Part shown: in pieces, positions 1-7,334 of the stretch
How positions within the stretch are numbered: the first letter of the stretch is position 1
Layout of the letters: each line of letters begins with the position of its first letter
Origin: Halomonas caseinilytica
GTDB taxonomy: Bacteria; Pseudomonadota; Gammaproteobacteria; Pseudomonadales; Halomonadaceae
DNA length: 64,000 nt
NCBI RefSeq assembly: GCF_001662305.1
Contig: NZ_BDEP01000013.1
Span: 124,001-188,000, forward strand
Direction: 5' to 3'
Translations under genes and position numbers: made by a program
Notes under the pieces: model-generated
Databases searched by the model: none
What the model saw: the letters and a program-made list of their open reading frames with translations, nothing else
Told to the model about the DNA's origin: nothing

Positions 1-513
1 CTCGATATCCACGCCGGCCGTCGGCTCATCGAGGATCAGCAGCCTGGGGCGGTGCATCAAGGCACGAGCGATCATCAGGCGTCGCTTCATGCCGCCGGAC
101 AGCATGCGAGCACTGCCGTTGCGCTTGTCCCACAGGCCCAGGTCACGCAATAGCTGCTCGGCCCGTGGCAATGCCTCGCGTCGCGACATGCCATAATACC
201 CGGCCTGGGCCAGGATGATGTCGATGACCTTCTCGAACTGATTGAAGTTGAATTCCTGGGGCACCACACCGAGATGGTACTTGGCACGTGCGAAATCGGT
301 ATCGATGTCGATACCGAAGATCGACACCTTGCCGTCGGTCTTCTGTACCAGCGAGCAGACCACCCCCAGGGTGGTCGACTTGCCCGCGCCATTGGGGCCC
401 AGCAGGGCATAGAAATCCCCCTGGGCAACGTCGAGGTCGATGCCCTTGAGGGCCTGGAATCCATTGCCGTAGACCTTGGTCAGACCACGGATGGACAGCG
501 CCGGTTCGGCCAT
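1..513 (-). CDS. yadG: ABC transporter ATP-binding protein, YadG-like (3' end outside window)
   Basis: This is the ATPase subunit of a two-gene ABC exporter; it would energise an inner-membrane permease (YadH type) expected just left of the window. The 171 residues in view contain a Walker A motif (GPNGAGKST, about 39-47), a Q-loop (VPQEFNF), the signature LSGGM near 138 and Walker B LILDEPTAGVD at the cut edge. Similarity to E. coli YadG runs through the visible part, including the AGYYG and KRRLMIARALMH stretches. The start at 513 has an AAGGA ribosome site about 7 bases upstream. The substrate is unknown. The C-terminal third (H-loop, about 130 residues) is missing only because the window ends. 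Confidence 0.9.
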   Translation of the reverse strand, partial: MAEPALSIRGLTKVYGNGFQALKGIDLDVAQGDFYALLGPNGAGKSTTLGVVCSLVQKTDGKVSIFGIDIDTDFARAKYHLGVVPQEFNFNQFEKVIDIILAQAGYYGMSRREALPRAEQLLRDLGLWDKRNGSARMLSGGMKRRLMIARALMHRPRLLILDEPTAGVDIE

Positions 514-552
514 GAGCGATCCTTCGAAGCTGGGTGGATGTCACCGAAGCCC

Positions 553-574
553 GATGACATGGGGGCATGTCATC
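553..574. promoter_or_regulatory. Perfect 9-bp inverted repeat upstream of the yadG-like gene, operator candidate
   Basis: The sequence GATGACATG, four G bases, then CATGTCATC forms a perfect palindrome with 9-base arms. It lies 40-61 bases before the start codon of the minus-strand ABC ATPase, where it would overlap the core promoter or transcript start. Such symmetry is typical of a dimeric repressor site. As an RNA hairpin it has no T-run, so a terminator is unlikely. No regulator gene is in view. Confidence 0.45.
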
Positions 575-875
575 ATCGATTCAAGTAGCCCGCAAACAAT
601 ACCGGTTGTATGCAACAGGTCGCACCGCGGCGGAATGCGGATGACGACGATGACGCGTCAGGCTTGACGATGGGATACCGAAGAAGAAAACGTGAACGCC
701 GCAGCAGGAACGATTCGATCGAACCAGCCTACCAGATCGCGTCTCGAGCCCTGGCACCGCTTGATTCACCGTCACACTGGAGCGGAAACGTGATGCGATC
801 GGACCGGCGCACCGGATCGTGGCCCGAGCCTTGGCACCGCTTGCTTGATTCACTGAAACTGGGGCAACGAAATAA
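575..875. other. Gene-free stretch with an imperfect 80-base direct repeat beside the tRNA array
   Basis: Between the ABC gene and the tRNA array no convincing protein gene is seen. The main structure is two copies of a segment 80 bases apart, beginning at 716 and 796 (both start CGATCG and share CGAGCC, then TGGCACCGCTTG). The first copy ends with 778-790, which nearly matches the encoded 3' end of the neighbouring tRNA-Gly (876-889). No clear rho-independent terminator for the tRNA transcript was found here. Confidence 0.55.
716..864. repeat. Imperfect tandem direct repeat, 80-base period, two copies
   Basis: Copy 1 starts at 716 and copy 2 at 796. About 45 of the first 50 or so bases match. 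After the shared CACCGCTTG the second copy has a 4-base insertion and then diverges. The copies lie immediately 3' of the last tRNA-Gly in the direction of transcription, so they probably arose by unequal exchange or slippage within the tRNA array. Confidence 0.6.
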
Positions 876-950
876 TGGAGCGGGAAACGAGATTCGAACT
901 CGCGACCCTCGCCTTGGCAAGGCGATGCTCTACCACTGAGCTATTCCCGC
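876..950 (-). tRNA. tRNA-Gly(GCC), third glycine copy, last of the array
   Basis: The cloverleaf is complete: acceptor GCGGGAA pairs with TTCCCGC, the D-arm is AGCTCAGTGGTAGAGC, the anticodon loop is CTTGCCAAG (anticodon GCC) and the T-loop is TTCGAAT. The 3' CCA is encoded (876-878). It is 75 nt and identical to the two other glycine copies. It is the promoter-distal member of the six-gene array. Confidence 0.97.
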
Positions 951-977
951 ATATTGTGGTGTGTCGGCATTGCGAGG

Positions 978-1053
978 TGGCGTCCCATAGGGGGTTCGAA
1001 CCCCTGTTACCGCCGTGAAAGGGCGGTGTCCTGGACCACTAGACGAATGGGAC
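978..1053 (-). tRNA. tRNA-Glu(TTC), third glutamate copy
   Basis: The acceptor stem GTCCCAT pairs with ATGGGAC, the anticodon loop is CTTTCAC (anticodon TTC), the T-arm is GGGGTTCGAACCCC and CCA is encoded. Length is 76 nt. It has the D-loop form GGTCCAGG, as in copy 2. The spacer to the following tRNA-Gly is 27 bases. Confidence 0.97.
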
Positions 1054-1077
1054 GCATCGGCTTTCATGTCGAAAACC

Positions 1078-1152
1078 TGGAGCGGGAAACGAGATTCGAA
1101 CTCGCGACCCTCGCCTTGGCAAGGCGATGCTCTACCACTGAGCTATTCCCGC
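1078..1152 (-). tRNA. tRNA-Gly(GCC), second glycine copy
   Basis: Identical in sequence to the other two tRNA-Gly genes of the array, with anticodon GCC and encoded CCA. The spacer separating it from the upstream tRNA-Glu (1054-1077) is nearly the same as the spacer at 1255-1278, so the duplicated unit is Glu-spacer-Gly. Confidence 0.97.
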
Positions 1153-1178
1153 GCTTCGCACTGTCGAGCACCGGAAGG

Positions 1179-1254
1179 TGGCGTCCCATAGGGGGTTCGA
1201 ACCCCTGTTACCGCCGTGAAAGGGCGGTGTCCTGGACCACTAGACGAATGGGAC
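1179..1254 (-). tRNA. tRNA-Glu(TTC), second glutamate copy
   Basis: 76-nt cloverleaf with anticodon TTC and encoded CCA, identical to the copy at 978-1053. Glutamate tRNA is also the substrate for tetrapyrrole synthesis through glutamyl-tRNA reductase in gammaproteobacteria, so its dosage matters beyond translation. Confidence 0.97.
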
Positions 1255-1278
1255 GCATCGGTTTCCATGTCGAAAACC

Positions 1279-1353
1279 TGGAGCGGGAAACGAGATTCGA
1301 ACTCGCGACCCTCGCCTTGGCAAGGCGATGCTCTACCACTGAGCTATTCCCGC
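1279..1353 (-). tRNA. tRNA-Gly(GCC), first glycine copy
   Basis: 75-nt cloverleaf, anticodon GCC, encoded CCA, identical to the other two glycine copies. It is second in transcription order, after the tRNA-Glu at 1378-1453. Confidence 0.97.
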
Positions 1354-1377
1354 ACTCCGGTACCTTGATGAGTCGAG

Positions 1378-1453
1378 TGGCGTCCCATAGGGGGTTCGAA
1401 CCCCTGTTACCGCCGTGAAAGGGCGGTGTCCTAGACCACTAGACGAATGGGAC
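1378..1453 (-). tRNA. tRNA-Glu(TTC), first gene of the array
   Basis: 76-nt cloverleaf, anticodon TTC, encoded CCA. It differs from the other two glutamate copies by one base in the D-loop (GGTCTAGG instead of GGTCCAGG). It is nearest the promoter at 1483-1511. The transcript order is Glu-Gly-Glu-Gly-Glu-Gly. Confidence 0.97.
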
Positions 1454-1482
1454 GTTTCGCTCGCCTCGTCGAGGTGGCGCGT

Positions 1483-1511
1483 ATATTACTCAGCGCCTCG
1501 AAAAGAGTCAA
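1483..1511 (-). promoter_or_regulatory. Strong sigma-70 promoter of the tRNA array
   Basis: On the minus strand the -35 box is TTGACT (1506-1511) and the -10 box is TAATAT (1483-1488), with a 17-base spacer. The bases after the -10 (ACGCGCC) form a GC-rich discriminator, as in stable-RNA promoters under stringent control. The transcript would start near 1476, about 23 bases before the first tRNA. Confidence 0.85.
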
Positions 1512-1621
1512 CCCCGACACCCATCCCGTTGATTATCAACCCAACGTTGGCGATGCTGACTGGAAAAAAAGACCGACTTGAATGTCACAATAGACAGGCA
1601 GGCACGACGAGGAGACCGCCC

Positions 1622-2023
1622 ATGCGCAAGAAAATCGAGAAGAGCGACGCCGAGTGGCGCGAGCAGCTCACCCCGGAGCAATACCACGTCACTCGCGAAA
1701 AGGGCACCGAACGTCCTTTCACGGGTGACTACCAGGTCACCGAGGAACATGGCATCTACCACTGTGTGTGTTGTCACGCTCCCCTGTTCGAGAATGAGCA
1801 CAAGTTCGAGGCCGGCTGCGGCTGGCCAAGCTTCGACCGGCCACTCTCCTCGGAGTGTGTGGAGGAGCAGCCCGACAACAGCCACGGCATGCAACGCATC
1901 GAGGTAACCTGTGCACGCTGCAACGCCCATCTCGGCCACGTCTTTCCCGATGGCCCACCGGAGACCACCGGGCAGCGTTTCTGCATCAACTCAGTGGCCC
2001 TGAGCTTCCACTCCGGCGAATGA
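1622..2023 (+). CDS. msrB: Peptide-methionine (R)-S-oxide reductase
   Basis: MsrB reduces the R form of methionine sulfoxide in proteins, repairing oxidative damage in the cytoplasm with thioredoxin as electron donor. The 133 residues cover a whole SelR domain. Two CxxC pairs (C48/C51 and C97/C100) form the structural zinc site. The catalytic cysteine is C121 in GQRFCINS, and C66 in AGCGWPSF may be the resolving cysteine. The start at 1622 follows an AGGAGA ribosome site; the open frame extends further upstream, but that part is not conserved. It stands alone, between the divergent tRNA promoter and ylqF. Confidence 0.96.
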   Translation: MRKKIEKSDAEWREQLTPEQYHVTREKGTERPFTGDYQVTEEHGIYHCVCCHAPLFENEHKFEAGCGWPSFDRPLSSECVEEQPDNSHGMQRIEVTCARCNAHLGHVFPDGPPETTGQRFCINSVALSFHSGE

Positions 2024-2109
2024 AGGCGGCCCCTGCGACGGCCGGTCATCTGCTATGATGGTCGGCCGTTTTCGCGTTTTCACCGCTACAAGGCAAGCAG
2101 GAGGGGCCG

Positions 2110-3063
2110 ATGCTCGGCTGGTACCCGGGACACATGAACAAGGCGCGCCGCCAGATTCTCGAGGCGCTGCCGGAAATCGACGTCGTGATCGAAGTGCTCG
2201 ACGCCCGCCTGCCCTACTCCAGCGCCAATCCCATGCTGGCGAGCCTGACCCGCCACAAGCCGGTGCTCAAGGTCCTCTCCCGGGCCGATCTCGCCGACCC
2301 CGAGCGCACCCGCGAATGGACGAACCACTTCGATGCCCAGCCCGAGGTTCGCGCGCTGGCCGTAACCACCACCCAGGCCCGGGAGCTCAAGCGCGTTCCC
2401 AAGCTGTGCCATGAACTGGCCGGTCAGGTCCGGGCCGACCGCGACGTGCGCGTCATGGTCATGGGCATTCCCAACGTCGGCAAGTCGACACTAATCAATG
2501 GCCTGGCCGGGCGTACCATCGCCAAGACCGGCAACGAACCGGCCGTCACCAAGCGCCAGCAGAAGGTCCGCATCGCCGGCCAGGTCGCCCTCATCGACAC
2601 CCCGGGCGTGCTGTGGCCGAAGATCGAAGATCAGGCCAGCGCCTACCGACTGGCCGCCAGCGGCGCGATCCGCGACACTGCCATCGACTACGTGGATGTC
2701 GCGATCGTCACGGCGGCAGAGCTCGCCAGACGCTACCCCAATGCCCTCTCGAGTCGCTTCAAGCTCAAGGAGCTGCCGGTCTACCGGCCGAATCCCGAGG
2801 CCGAACGCATCGAGGCCGATGGTGCCCCCGGCCCCGACCTGCTGGCACAGGCCGGCTTCGACGGTCACGCCATCCTGGCGGCCATCGCCGGCAAGCGCGG
2901 CGGACTGCGTGCCGGCGGCGAAGTGGATCTTCATCGTGGGGCCGAAGTGCTGCTGCACGAGCTTCGCGACGGCAAGCTGGGGCGCCTGACCCTGGAGACA
3001 CCCGCCGACATTCCGGCACCCGAAGAAGTAGAAGACGCCGACCCGGACGCGAGCGCCGAATAA
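2110..3063 (+). CDS. ylqF: YlqF/RbgA-family ribosome biogenesis GTPase
   Basis: A circularly permuted GTPase of the YlqF/YawG group, which assists late assembly of the large ribosomal subunit. Motif order confirms the permutation: the G4 element comes first (SRAD, 57-60), then G1 (GIPNVGKST, about 119-127), the switch region around NEPAVTK and G3 (DTPG, 163-166). G4 normally reads NKxD; here N and K are replaced by S and R, which may alter guanine recognition. The C-terminal part (about 190-317) is the usual RNA-binding helical region with an acidic tail. Length 317 is in the family range. It is followed after 65 bases by alaA on the same strand. Confidence 0.92.
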   Translation: MLGWYPGHMNKARRQILEALPEIDVVIEVLDARLPYSSANPMLASLTRHKPVLKVLSRADLADPERTREWTNHFDAQPEVRALAVTTTQARELKRVPKLCHELAGQVRADRDVRVMVMGIPNVGKSTLINGLAGRTIAKTGNEPAVTKRQQKVRIAGQVALIDTPGVLWPKIEDQASAYRLAASGAIRDTAIDYVDVAIVTAAELARRYPNALSSRFKLKELPVYRPNPEAERIEADGAPGPDLLAQAGFDGHAILAAIAGKRGGLRAGGEVDLHRGAEVLLHELRDGKLGRLTLETPADIPAPEEVEDADPDASAE

Positions 3064-3128
3064 GCGGCAAGCCTCGCCATCAAGAGCCCGACATTCCGGC
3101 CATACCTGGACACCCCTGGAAGCACGAC

Positions 3129-4358
3129 ATGGATACTGCCCCGCTCAATAAATCGCACAAGCTCGACAGCGTCTGCTACGACATCCGCGGCCCGGTGCTC
3201 GAACATGCCAAGCGTCTGGAGGACGAAGGCCAGCGAGTCCTCAAGCTGAACATCGGCAACCCGGCGCCATTCGGCTTCGAAGCGCCCGAAGAGATCCTTC
3301 AGGACGTGATGCGCAACCTGCCCACCGCCCAAGGGTATTGCGACTCCAAGGGGCTCTACTCGGCACGCAAGGCGATCATGCAGGAGTGTCAGCGCAAGGA
3401 GATCCCCGGCGTCGGCATCGAGGATATCTACATTGGCAACGGCGTCTCCGAGTTGATCGTGATGGCGCTGCAGGCGCTGCTCAACGATGGCGACGAGCTG
3501 CTGATCCCGGCTCCCGACTATCCGCTGTGGACGGCGGCAGCCAACCTCTCCGGCGGCCGCGCCGTACACTACCTGTGCGACGAGCAGTCCGACTGGGCGC
3601 CGGACATGGACGATATCCGCGCCAAGGTGACGAGCCATACCCGAGCCATCGTCATCATCAATCCCAACAACCCTACCGGAGCCGTCTATCCCCCGGAGGT
3701 CGTCAGCGAGCTGCTCGACATCGCCCGGGAACACGACCTGGTGGTGTTCTCCGACGAGATCTACGACAAGATCCTCTACGATGGGGTCGAGCATGTCGCC
3801 ACCGGTGCCCTGGCCTCCGAGGACCAGCTGGTGGTGACCATGAACGGGCTCTCCAAGAGCTACCGCTGCGCCGGTTTTCGCAGCGGCTGGATGACGCTCT
3901 CGGGCACGCTGGCCAAGAAGCGTGCCGGCGACTTCATCCAGGGGCTGACCATGCTTGCCTCGATGCGCCTGTGTGCCAACGTCCCGGCCCAGCATGCCAT
4001 CCAGACCGCCCTGGGCGGCTATCAGTCGATCAACGACCTGATCCTGCCTGGCGGCCGGCTGCTCGCCCAGCGCGACATCACCTTTGACAAGCTCAATGCC
4101 ATTCCCGGGGTCAGCTGCACCAAACCCAAGGGCGCGCTCTACGCCTTCCCGCGCCTGGACCCCAAGGTCTTCAACATCCAGGACGACCAACAGATGGTGC
4201 TCGACCTGCTGCTCCAGGAGAAGATCCTGCTCGTCCAGGGCAGCGCCTTCAACTGGCCCGAACCCGATCATGTGCGCATCGTCACCCTGCCCTGGGTCGA
4301 CCAGCTCGACGATGCCCTGGAGCGCTTCGCGCGCTTCCTGTCACGTTATCGCCAATAG
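3129..4358 (+). CDS. alaA: Alanine-synthesising aminotransferase AlaA (class I/II)
   Basis: A pyridoxal-phosphate aminotransferase, fold type I, that makes alanine from pyruvate with glutamate as amino donor. Similarity to E. coli AlaA is very high along the whole 409 residues, including CYDIRGPVL, LNIGNPAPFGF, YCDSKGLYSAR and MLASMRLCANVPAQHAIQTA. The cofactor lysine is K243 in GLSKSYR. NPNNPTG (about 179-185) and SDEIYDK (208-214) are the usual cofactor-contact motifs. The start at 3129 is at the family N-terminus. It may be co-transcribed with ylqF, since only 65 bases separate them. Confidence 0.95.
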   Translation: MDTAPLNKSHKLDSVCYDIRGPVLEHAKRLEDEGQRVLKLNIGNPAPFGFEAPEEILQDVMRNLPTAQGYCDSKGLYSARKAIMQECQRKEIPGVGIEDIYIGNGVSELIVMALQALLNDGDELLIPAPDYPLWTAAANLSGGRAVHYLCDEQSDWAPDMDDIRAKVTSHTRAIVIINPNNPTGAVYPPEVVSELLDIAREHDLVVFSDEIYDKILYDGVEHVATGALASEDQLVVTMNGLSKSYRCAGFRSGWMTLSGTLAKKRAGDFIQGLTMLASMRLCANVPAQHAIQTALGGYQSINDLILPGGRLLAQRDITFDKLNAIPGVSCTKPKGALYAFPRLDPKVFNIQDDQQMVLDLLLQEKILLVQGSAFNWPEPDHVRIVTLPWVDQLDDALERFARFLSRYRQ

Positions 4359-4381
4359 TTGGACCTACGCTTGACGCCAGG

Positions 4382-4410
4382 CTTGAAACCCTTGGCGAAA
4401 GCCCGTATCT
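4382..4410 (+). promoter_or_regulatory. Heat-shock (sigma-32) type promoter of htpX
   Basis: A perfect CTTGAAA -35 element (4382-4388) is followed after 13 bases by CCCGTATCT (4402-4410), close to the CCCCATnT -10 consensus of RpoH promoters. It lies about 75 bases upstream of htpX, a known heat-shock gene in E. coli, which supports the reading. No good sigma-70 pair was seen in the same gap. Confidence 0.7.
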
Positions 4411-4485
4411 AATGCAAGGCTTTACCATCGCCGCGTCCGCCGATTCCCGGCCGGGCGCGACAATCTCGACGGGAGATATCCGGCA

Positions 4486-5385
4486 ATGATGAGAATCCTG
4501 CTCTTTCTGGGCACCAACCTGGCCGTCATCCTGGTCGCCAGCATCACCCTGCGACTACTCGGCGTGGACGCCTATCTCTCCGAGAACGGCATGAACATGA
4601 CCGGGCTGCTGATCTTCTGCTTCATCTTCGGCATGGCAGGGTCGATGGTCTCGCTGTTCATCTCCAAGTGGATGGCCAAGCGCTCCACCGGCACCGTGGT
4701 CATCGAGACGCCCTCCAACGCCACCGAGAAGTGGCTGCTCGATACCGTGGCCGAACTCGCGCGCGACGCCGGTATCAAGACCCCGGAGGTCGGTATCTTC
4801 CCGGCCCAGCAGTCCAACGCCTTCGCGACCGGCTGGAAGAAGGACGACGCCCTCGTGGCCGTTTCCGCCGGCCTGCTCAACCGCATGAAGCCCGAAGAGA
4901 TTCGTGCCGTGCTGGCTCACGAGATCGGTCACGTGGCCAACGGCGACATGGTCACCCTGGCGTTGATCCAGGGCGTGCTCAATACCTTCGTGATGTTCTT
5001 CGCGCGCGTCGTCGCGCAACTGGTCGACAGCTTCCTGCGCAAGGACGACAACGGCGGGCTGGGCTTCTTCGGCTACTTCGCGGTGGTCATCGTCGCCGAG
5101 ATCGTCTTCGGCCTGATCGCCTCGGCCATCGTCGCCTGGTTCTCGCGCTTCCGCGAATATCGCGCCGATGCCGCAGGTGCCAGCCTGGCCGGCAGCGGTG
5201 CCATGATCAACGCCCTGGCACGCCTCAAGGCCGAGACCCAGATGCCGGACCAGATGCCGGACACCCTGACCGCCTTTGCCATCACCACCGGCCAGTCACG
5301 CCGCCTGATGGAAAAACTCTTCGCCAGCCACCCACCGCTGGACGAGCGCATCCGCGCCCTGAAGGAAGCCGCCTATCGGCAGTAA
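4486..5385 (+). CDS. htpX: Membrane zinc metalloprotease HtpX
   Basis: HtpX is an M48 endopeptidase of the inner membrane that degrades misfolded membrane proteins, partly overlapping FtsH. The 299 residues match the family length. Two N-terminal membrane helices (about 5-25 and 40-60) precede the catalytic domain with HEIGH (H145, E146, H149). Two more hydrophobic segments (about 155-180 and 190-218) are followed by FREYRAD, whose glutamate is the third zinc ligand. The start codon pair ATG ATG at 4486 has GGGAGA 9-14 bases upstream. Its own sigma-32 type promoter and a downstream terminator make it a single-gene unit. Confidence 0.96.
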   Translation: MMRILLFLGTNLAVILVASITLRLLGVDAYLSENGMNMTGLLIFCFIFGMAGSMVSLFISKWMAKRSTGTVVIETPSNATEKWLLDTVAELARDAGIKTPEVGIFPAQQSNAFATGWKKDDALVAVSAGLLNRMKPEEIRAVLAHEIGHVANGDMVTLALIQGVLNTFVMFFARVVAQLVDSFLRKDDNGGLGFFGYFAVVIVAEIVFGLIASAIVAWFSRFREYRADAAGASLAGSGAMINALARLKAETQMPDQMPDTLTAFAITTGQSRRLMEKLFASHPPLDERIRALKEAAYRQ

Positions 5386-5433
5386 AGACGCGCCGCTGGC
5401 AGGAATAGAAACGGCGCCGAGCGCCTTTGAGGA

Positions 5434-5476
5434 GGAAGGCATGGACCTGGGGCGCCAGGGATGCCTTCCCTCTTTT
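5434..5476 (+). terminator. Rho-independent terminator after htpX
   Basis: GGAAGGCAT (5434-5442) pairs with ATGCCTTCC (5461-5469), and an inner CCTGG/CCAGG stem extends it. It is followed by CTCTTTTCC. The structure lies between the convergent htpX and pdxB; the T-run is on the htpX side. Confidence 0.65.
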
Positions 5477-5500
5477 CCTTCCGGTTTCATGCTTGGCGCT

Positions 5501-6643
5501 TCACGTTGTGACCCTGAACCCCGCCGCCGACAGCGGCTCGGCGAGGTGGGAAGCAGCCGCTTCGAGGACCACCTCGAGAGTCGAGAACTCACGACGCAGC
5601 GGGTAGTTCGCCCGACAAGCATCGAAACCTTCCTCCAGCCCCAGATGCCGGGCTCGCTGCCGGAGCGCATCGTGGTCACGACGCGGATCGTAGACGGCAC
5701 GCATGCACACGCGTAGCGCTTCCTCGATCTCGAGCCCGGCATCCAGCACCAGACGTGGCACGGGCGGCGCCGGCATCAGCTCCGCCTCGCCCATCCGGAC
5801 AGGAAGCCCGACATGGCGCGCCAAGGCACGATATATCTGATGTGTGCCACGCAGCTTGCCATCCAGGCTGTAACCGGCCACGTGCGGCGTGGCGAGCTCG
5901 GCTTGGTCGCGCAGGGCCGCGTCGATGCCGGGTTCGTTCTCCCAGACATCCAGTATCGCCGCGATGTCTCCCCGCCCCGACAACCGGCCGCGCAGAGCCT
6001 GGCCATCCACGCAGTCGCCCCGGCCGGCGTTGAGCACCAGCGTGCCGGGCGTCAATTCGGCGATCCGGCAGGCATCGAGCAAGTGACGCGTGGCATGCGC
6101 CCCCTCCTGCACCAGCGGCGTATGCAGGCAGAGCACGTCGCAGCGATCCACTAGGGTGTCCAGGTCGGCAAAGTCCGTGCGACCTTCCCTCTCGGCACGC
6201 GGCGGATCACAGGCCAGGCAGTCGATGCCCAGTGCCTGCAGCCGCGCCAGCAGTCGTCCCCCGACATTGCCGACACCGATGACACCGATGCGACGCTCGG
6301 TGAGCCGAAAACCCTCTCGCTCGGCCAGGGTCGCCAGACTCGCCAGTACGTAATCGACCACGGCCTCGGCATTGCACCCCGGGGCGCTGGCGAACCCGAT
6401 TCCGTGCCTGGACAATGCCCGCGTATCGACATGATCGGTGCCGATGGTGCAGGTACCGACGAAGCGTAGCCGAGAATCCCTCACCAGATCCTCATCGACC
6501 CGAGTGACCGAACGCACCACCAGGGCATCGGCATCGCGTACCGTCGCGGCATTGATCTCGCGTCCGGGCACGCTGACCACCTGGCCCAGCGCACCGAAAC
6601 AGCGCTGGGCTTCGGGAACGTTGGCATCGACGATGATCCGCAT
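5501..6643 (-). CDS. pdxB: 4-phosphoerythronate dehydrogenase
   Basis: PdxB oxidises 4-phosphoerythronate in the DXP-dependent pathway to pyridoxal phosphate. The 380 residues have the D-2-hydroxyacid dehydrogenase layout: split substrate domain, NAD fold with GVGNVG (about 123-128), the arginine motif LNAGRGDCVD and the histidine motif TPHVAGYSLDGK, and the PdxB-specific dimerisation tail (about 290-380). The chosen ATG at 6643 is preceded by GGGAGGAT, a strong ribosome site; upstream codons are not family-like. It is transcribed divergently from the WGR gene. Confidence 0.95.
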   Translation of the reverse strand: MRIIVDANVPEAQRCFGALGQVVSVPGREINAATVRDADALVVRSVTRVDEDLVRDSRLRFVGTCTIGTDHVDTRALSRHGIGFASAPGCNAEAVVDYVLASLATLAEREGFRLTERRIGVIGVGNVGGRLLARLQALGIDCLACDPPRAEREGRTDFADLDTLVDRCDVLCLHTPLVQEGAHATRHLLDACRIAELTPGTLVLNAGRGDCVDGQALRGRLSGRGDIAAILDVWENEPGIDAALRDQAELATPHVAGYSLDGKLRGTHQIYRALARHVGLPVRMGEAELMPAPPVPRLVLDAGLEIEEALRVCMRAVYDPRRDHDALRQRARHLGLEEGFDACRANYPLRREFSTLEVVLEAAASHLAEPLSAAGFRVTT

Positions 6644-6674
6644 GATGGTATCCTCCCGCGCCGGCCCGTCGGCT

Positions 6675-6702
6675 TTGAGCCCCGGGCACAAGGCCTTACA
6701 AT
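6675..6702 (+). promoter_or_regulatory. Putative sigma-70 promoter of the WGR gene
   Basis: TTGAGC (6675-6680) and TACAAT (6697-6702) are spaced by 16 bases on the plus strand. Transcription would start near 6709. This favours the GTG at 6767, rather than the ATG at 6710, as the start of the next gene. Confidence 0.5.
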
Positions 6703-6766
6703 ATCGAGCATGTTACACGAGCGGTGCCGCCAGCGCCGCCACCACGCTACCAACACCGGAGCCACC

Positions 6767-7048
6767 GTGATCGTCCGCTGGGAAACCGACCATGACTATG
6801 TACTGATACATGTCCACCAGGACATGTTCGGCGACTGGATATTCAGTCGTGCCTGGGGGCAGATCGGCACCCAGTTCGGCGGCTTGAAGCACCAGCTTGC
6901 CGACGACCATGCCCAGGCGATGATGTGGCTCGACGACGAGGCGACCATCCAGGCCTCGCGAGGCTTCCACAAGGTTCTGGAGGCCGACGATCATAGCCCC
7001 GAAGGCCAGGATGCCGTGAAGCAACTCTCCTTGCTCGACTCCGCCTAG
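6767..7048 (+). CDS. Small WGR-domain protein
   Basis: The 93-residue product is almost only a WGR domain: tryptophan-rich beta strands with the QDMFGDWIFSRAWGQIG core, in which the WG-x-IG signature is clear. WGR domains bind nucleic acid in PARP-type proteins and occur alone or with other modules in bacteria. No second domain is visible here. The start is chosen as GTG 6767 because GGAG sits five bases upstream; an in-frame ATG at 6710 would add 19 arginine/histidine-rich residues and would begin almost at the predicted transcript start. The cellular role is unknown. Confidence 0.8.
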   Translation: MIVRWETDHDYVLIHVHQDMFGDWIFSRAWGQIGTQFGGLKHQLADDHAQAMMWLDDEATIQASRGFHKVLEADDHSPEGQDAVKQLSLLDSA

Positions 7049-7334
7049 CTCTACAGTGTCATAAATCAGCTTGTTCCGATATTGGGACATTCTGTCTTAG
7101 GGGATGACGGTTGCAGCGGATGTCACGCTCTACGCTTCACGACGGTTTCGAGGCCTTCGAATTGGGGGCCATGCACGTTTTCAACGACAGCCAGGTGGTC
7201 ACAGTGGACGACCAGTAAACCGGCTGGCGCGGCAAGGATACCTACGATACTGTATGTAAAGGGTCGGGGGTGTGCCTGCAAAATGGCGGGCGGCCAACCG
7301 GTGGTCATGCAATGAATCCAGGGAGTCGGGCGGC
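7049..7334. other. Intergenic region before mipA-like gene; short ORF only
   Basis: This 286-base gap has no recognisable gene. A 32-codon ORF (7120-7218, plus strand) reads MSRSTLHDGFEAFELG and ends in VVTVDDQ. It could be a remnant or a tiny protein, but it lacks a good ribosome site. AT-rich bases around 7245-7262 may hold the promoter of the next gene. No clear terminator for the WGR gene was found. Confidence 0.4.

Noticed and set aside
610..939. ORFs running through the tRNA region
   Set aside because: They overlap tRNA genes and repeat DNA, and show no protein family.
876..1453. Regular repeats that could be mistaken for a CRISPR array
   Set aside because: The repeats are complete tRNA genes with conserved, near-identical spacers, not unique spacers.
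7082..7315. 77-codon plus-strand ORF before the mipA-like gene
   Set aside because: Composition and lack of ribosome site do not support a gene.
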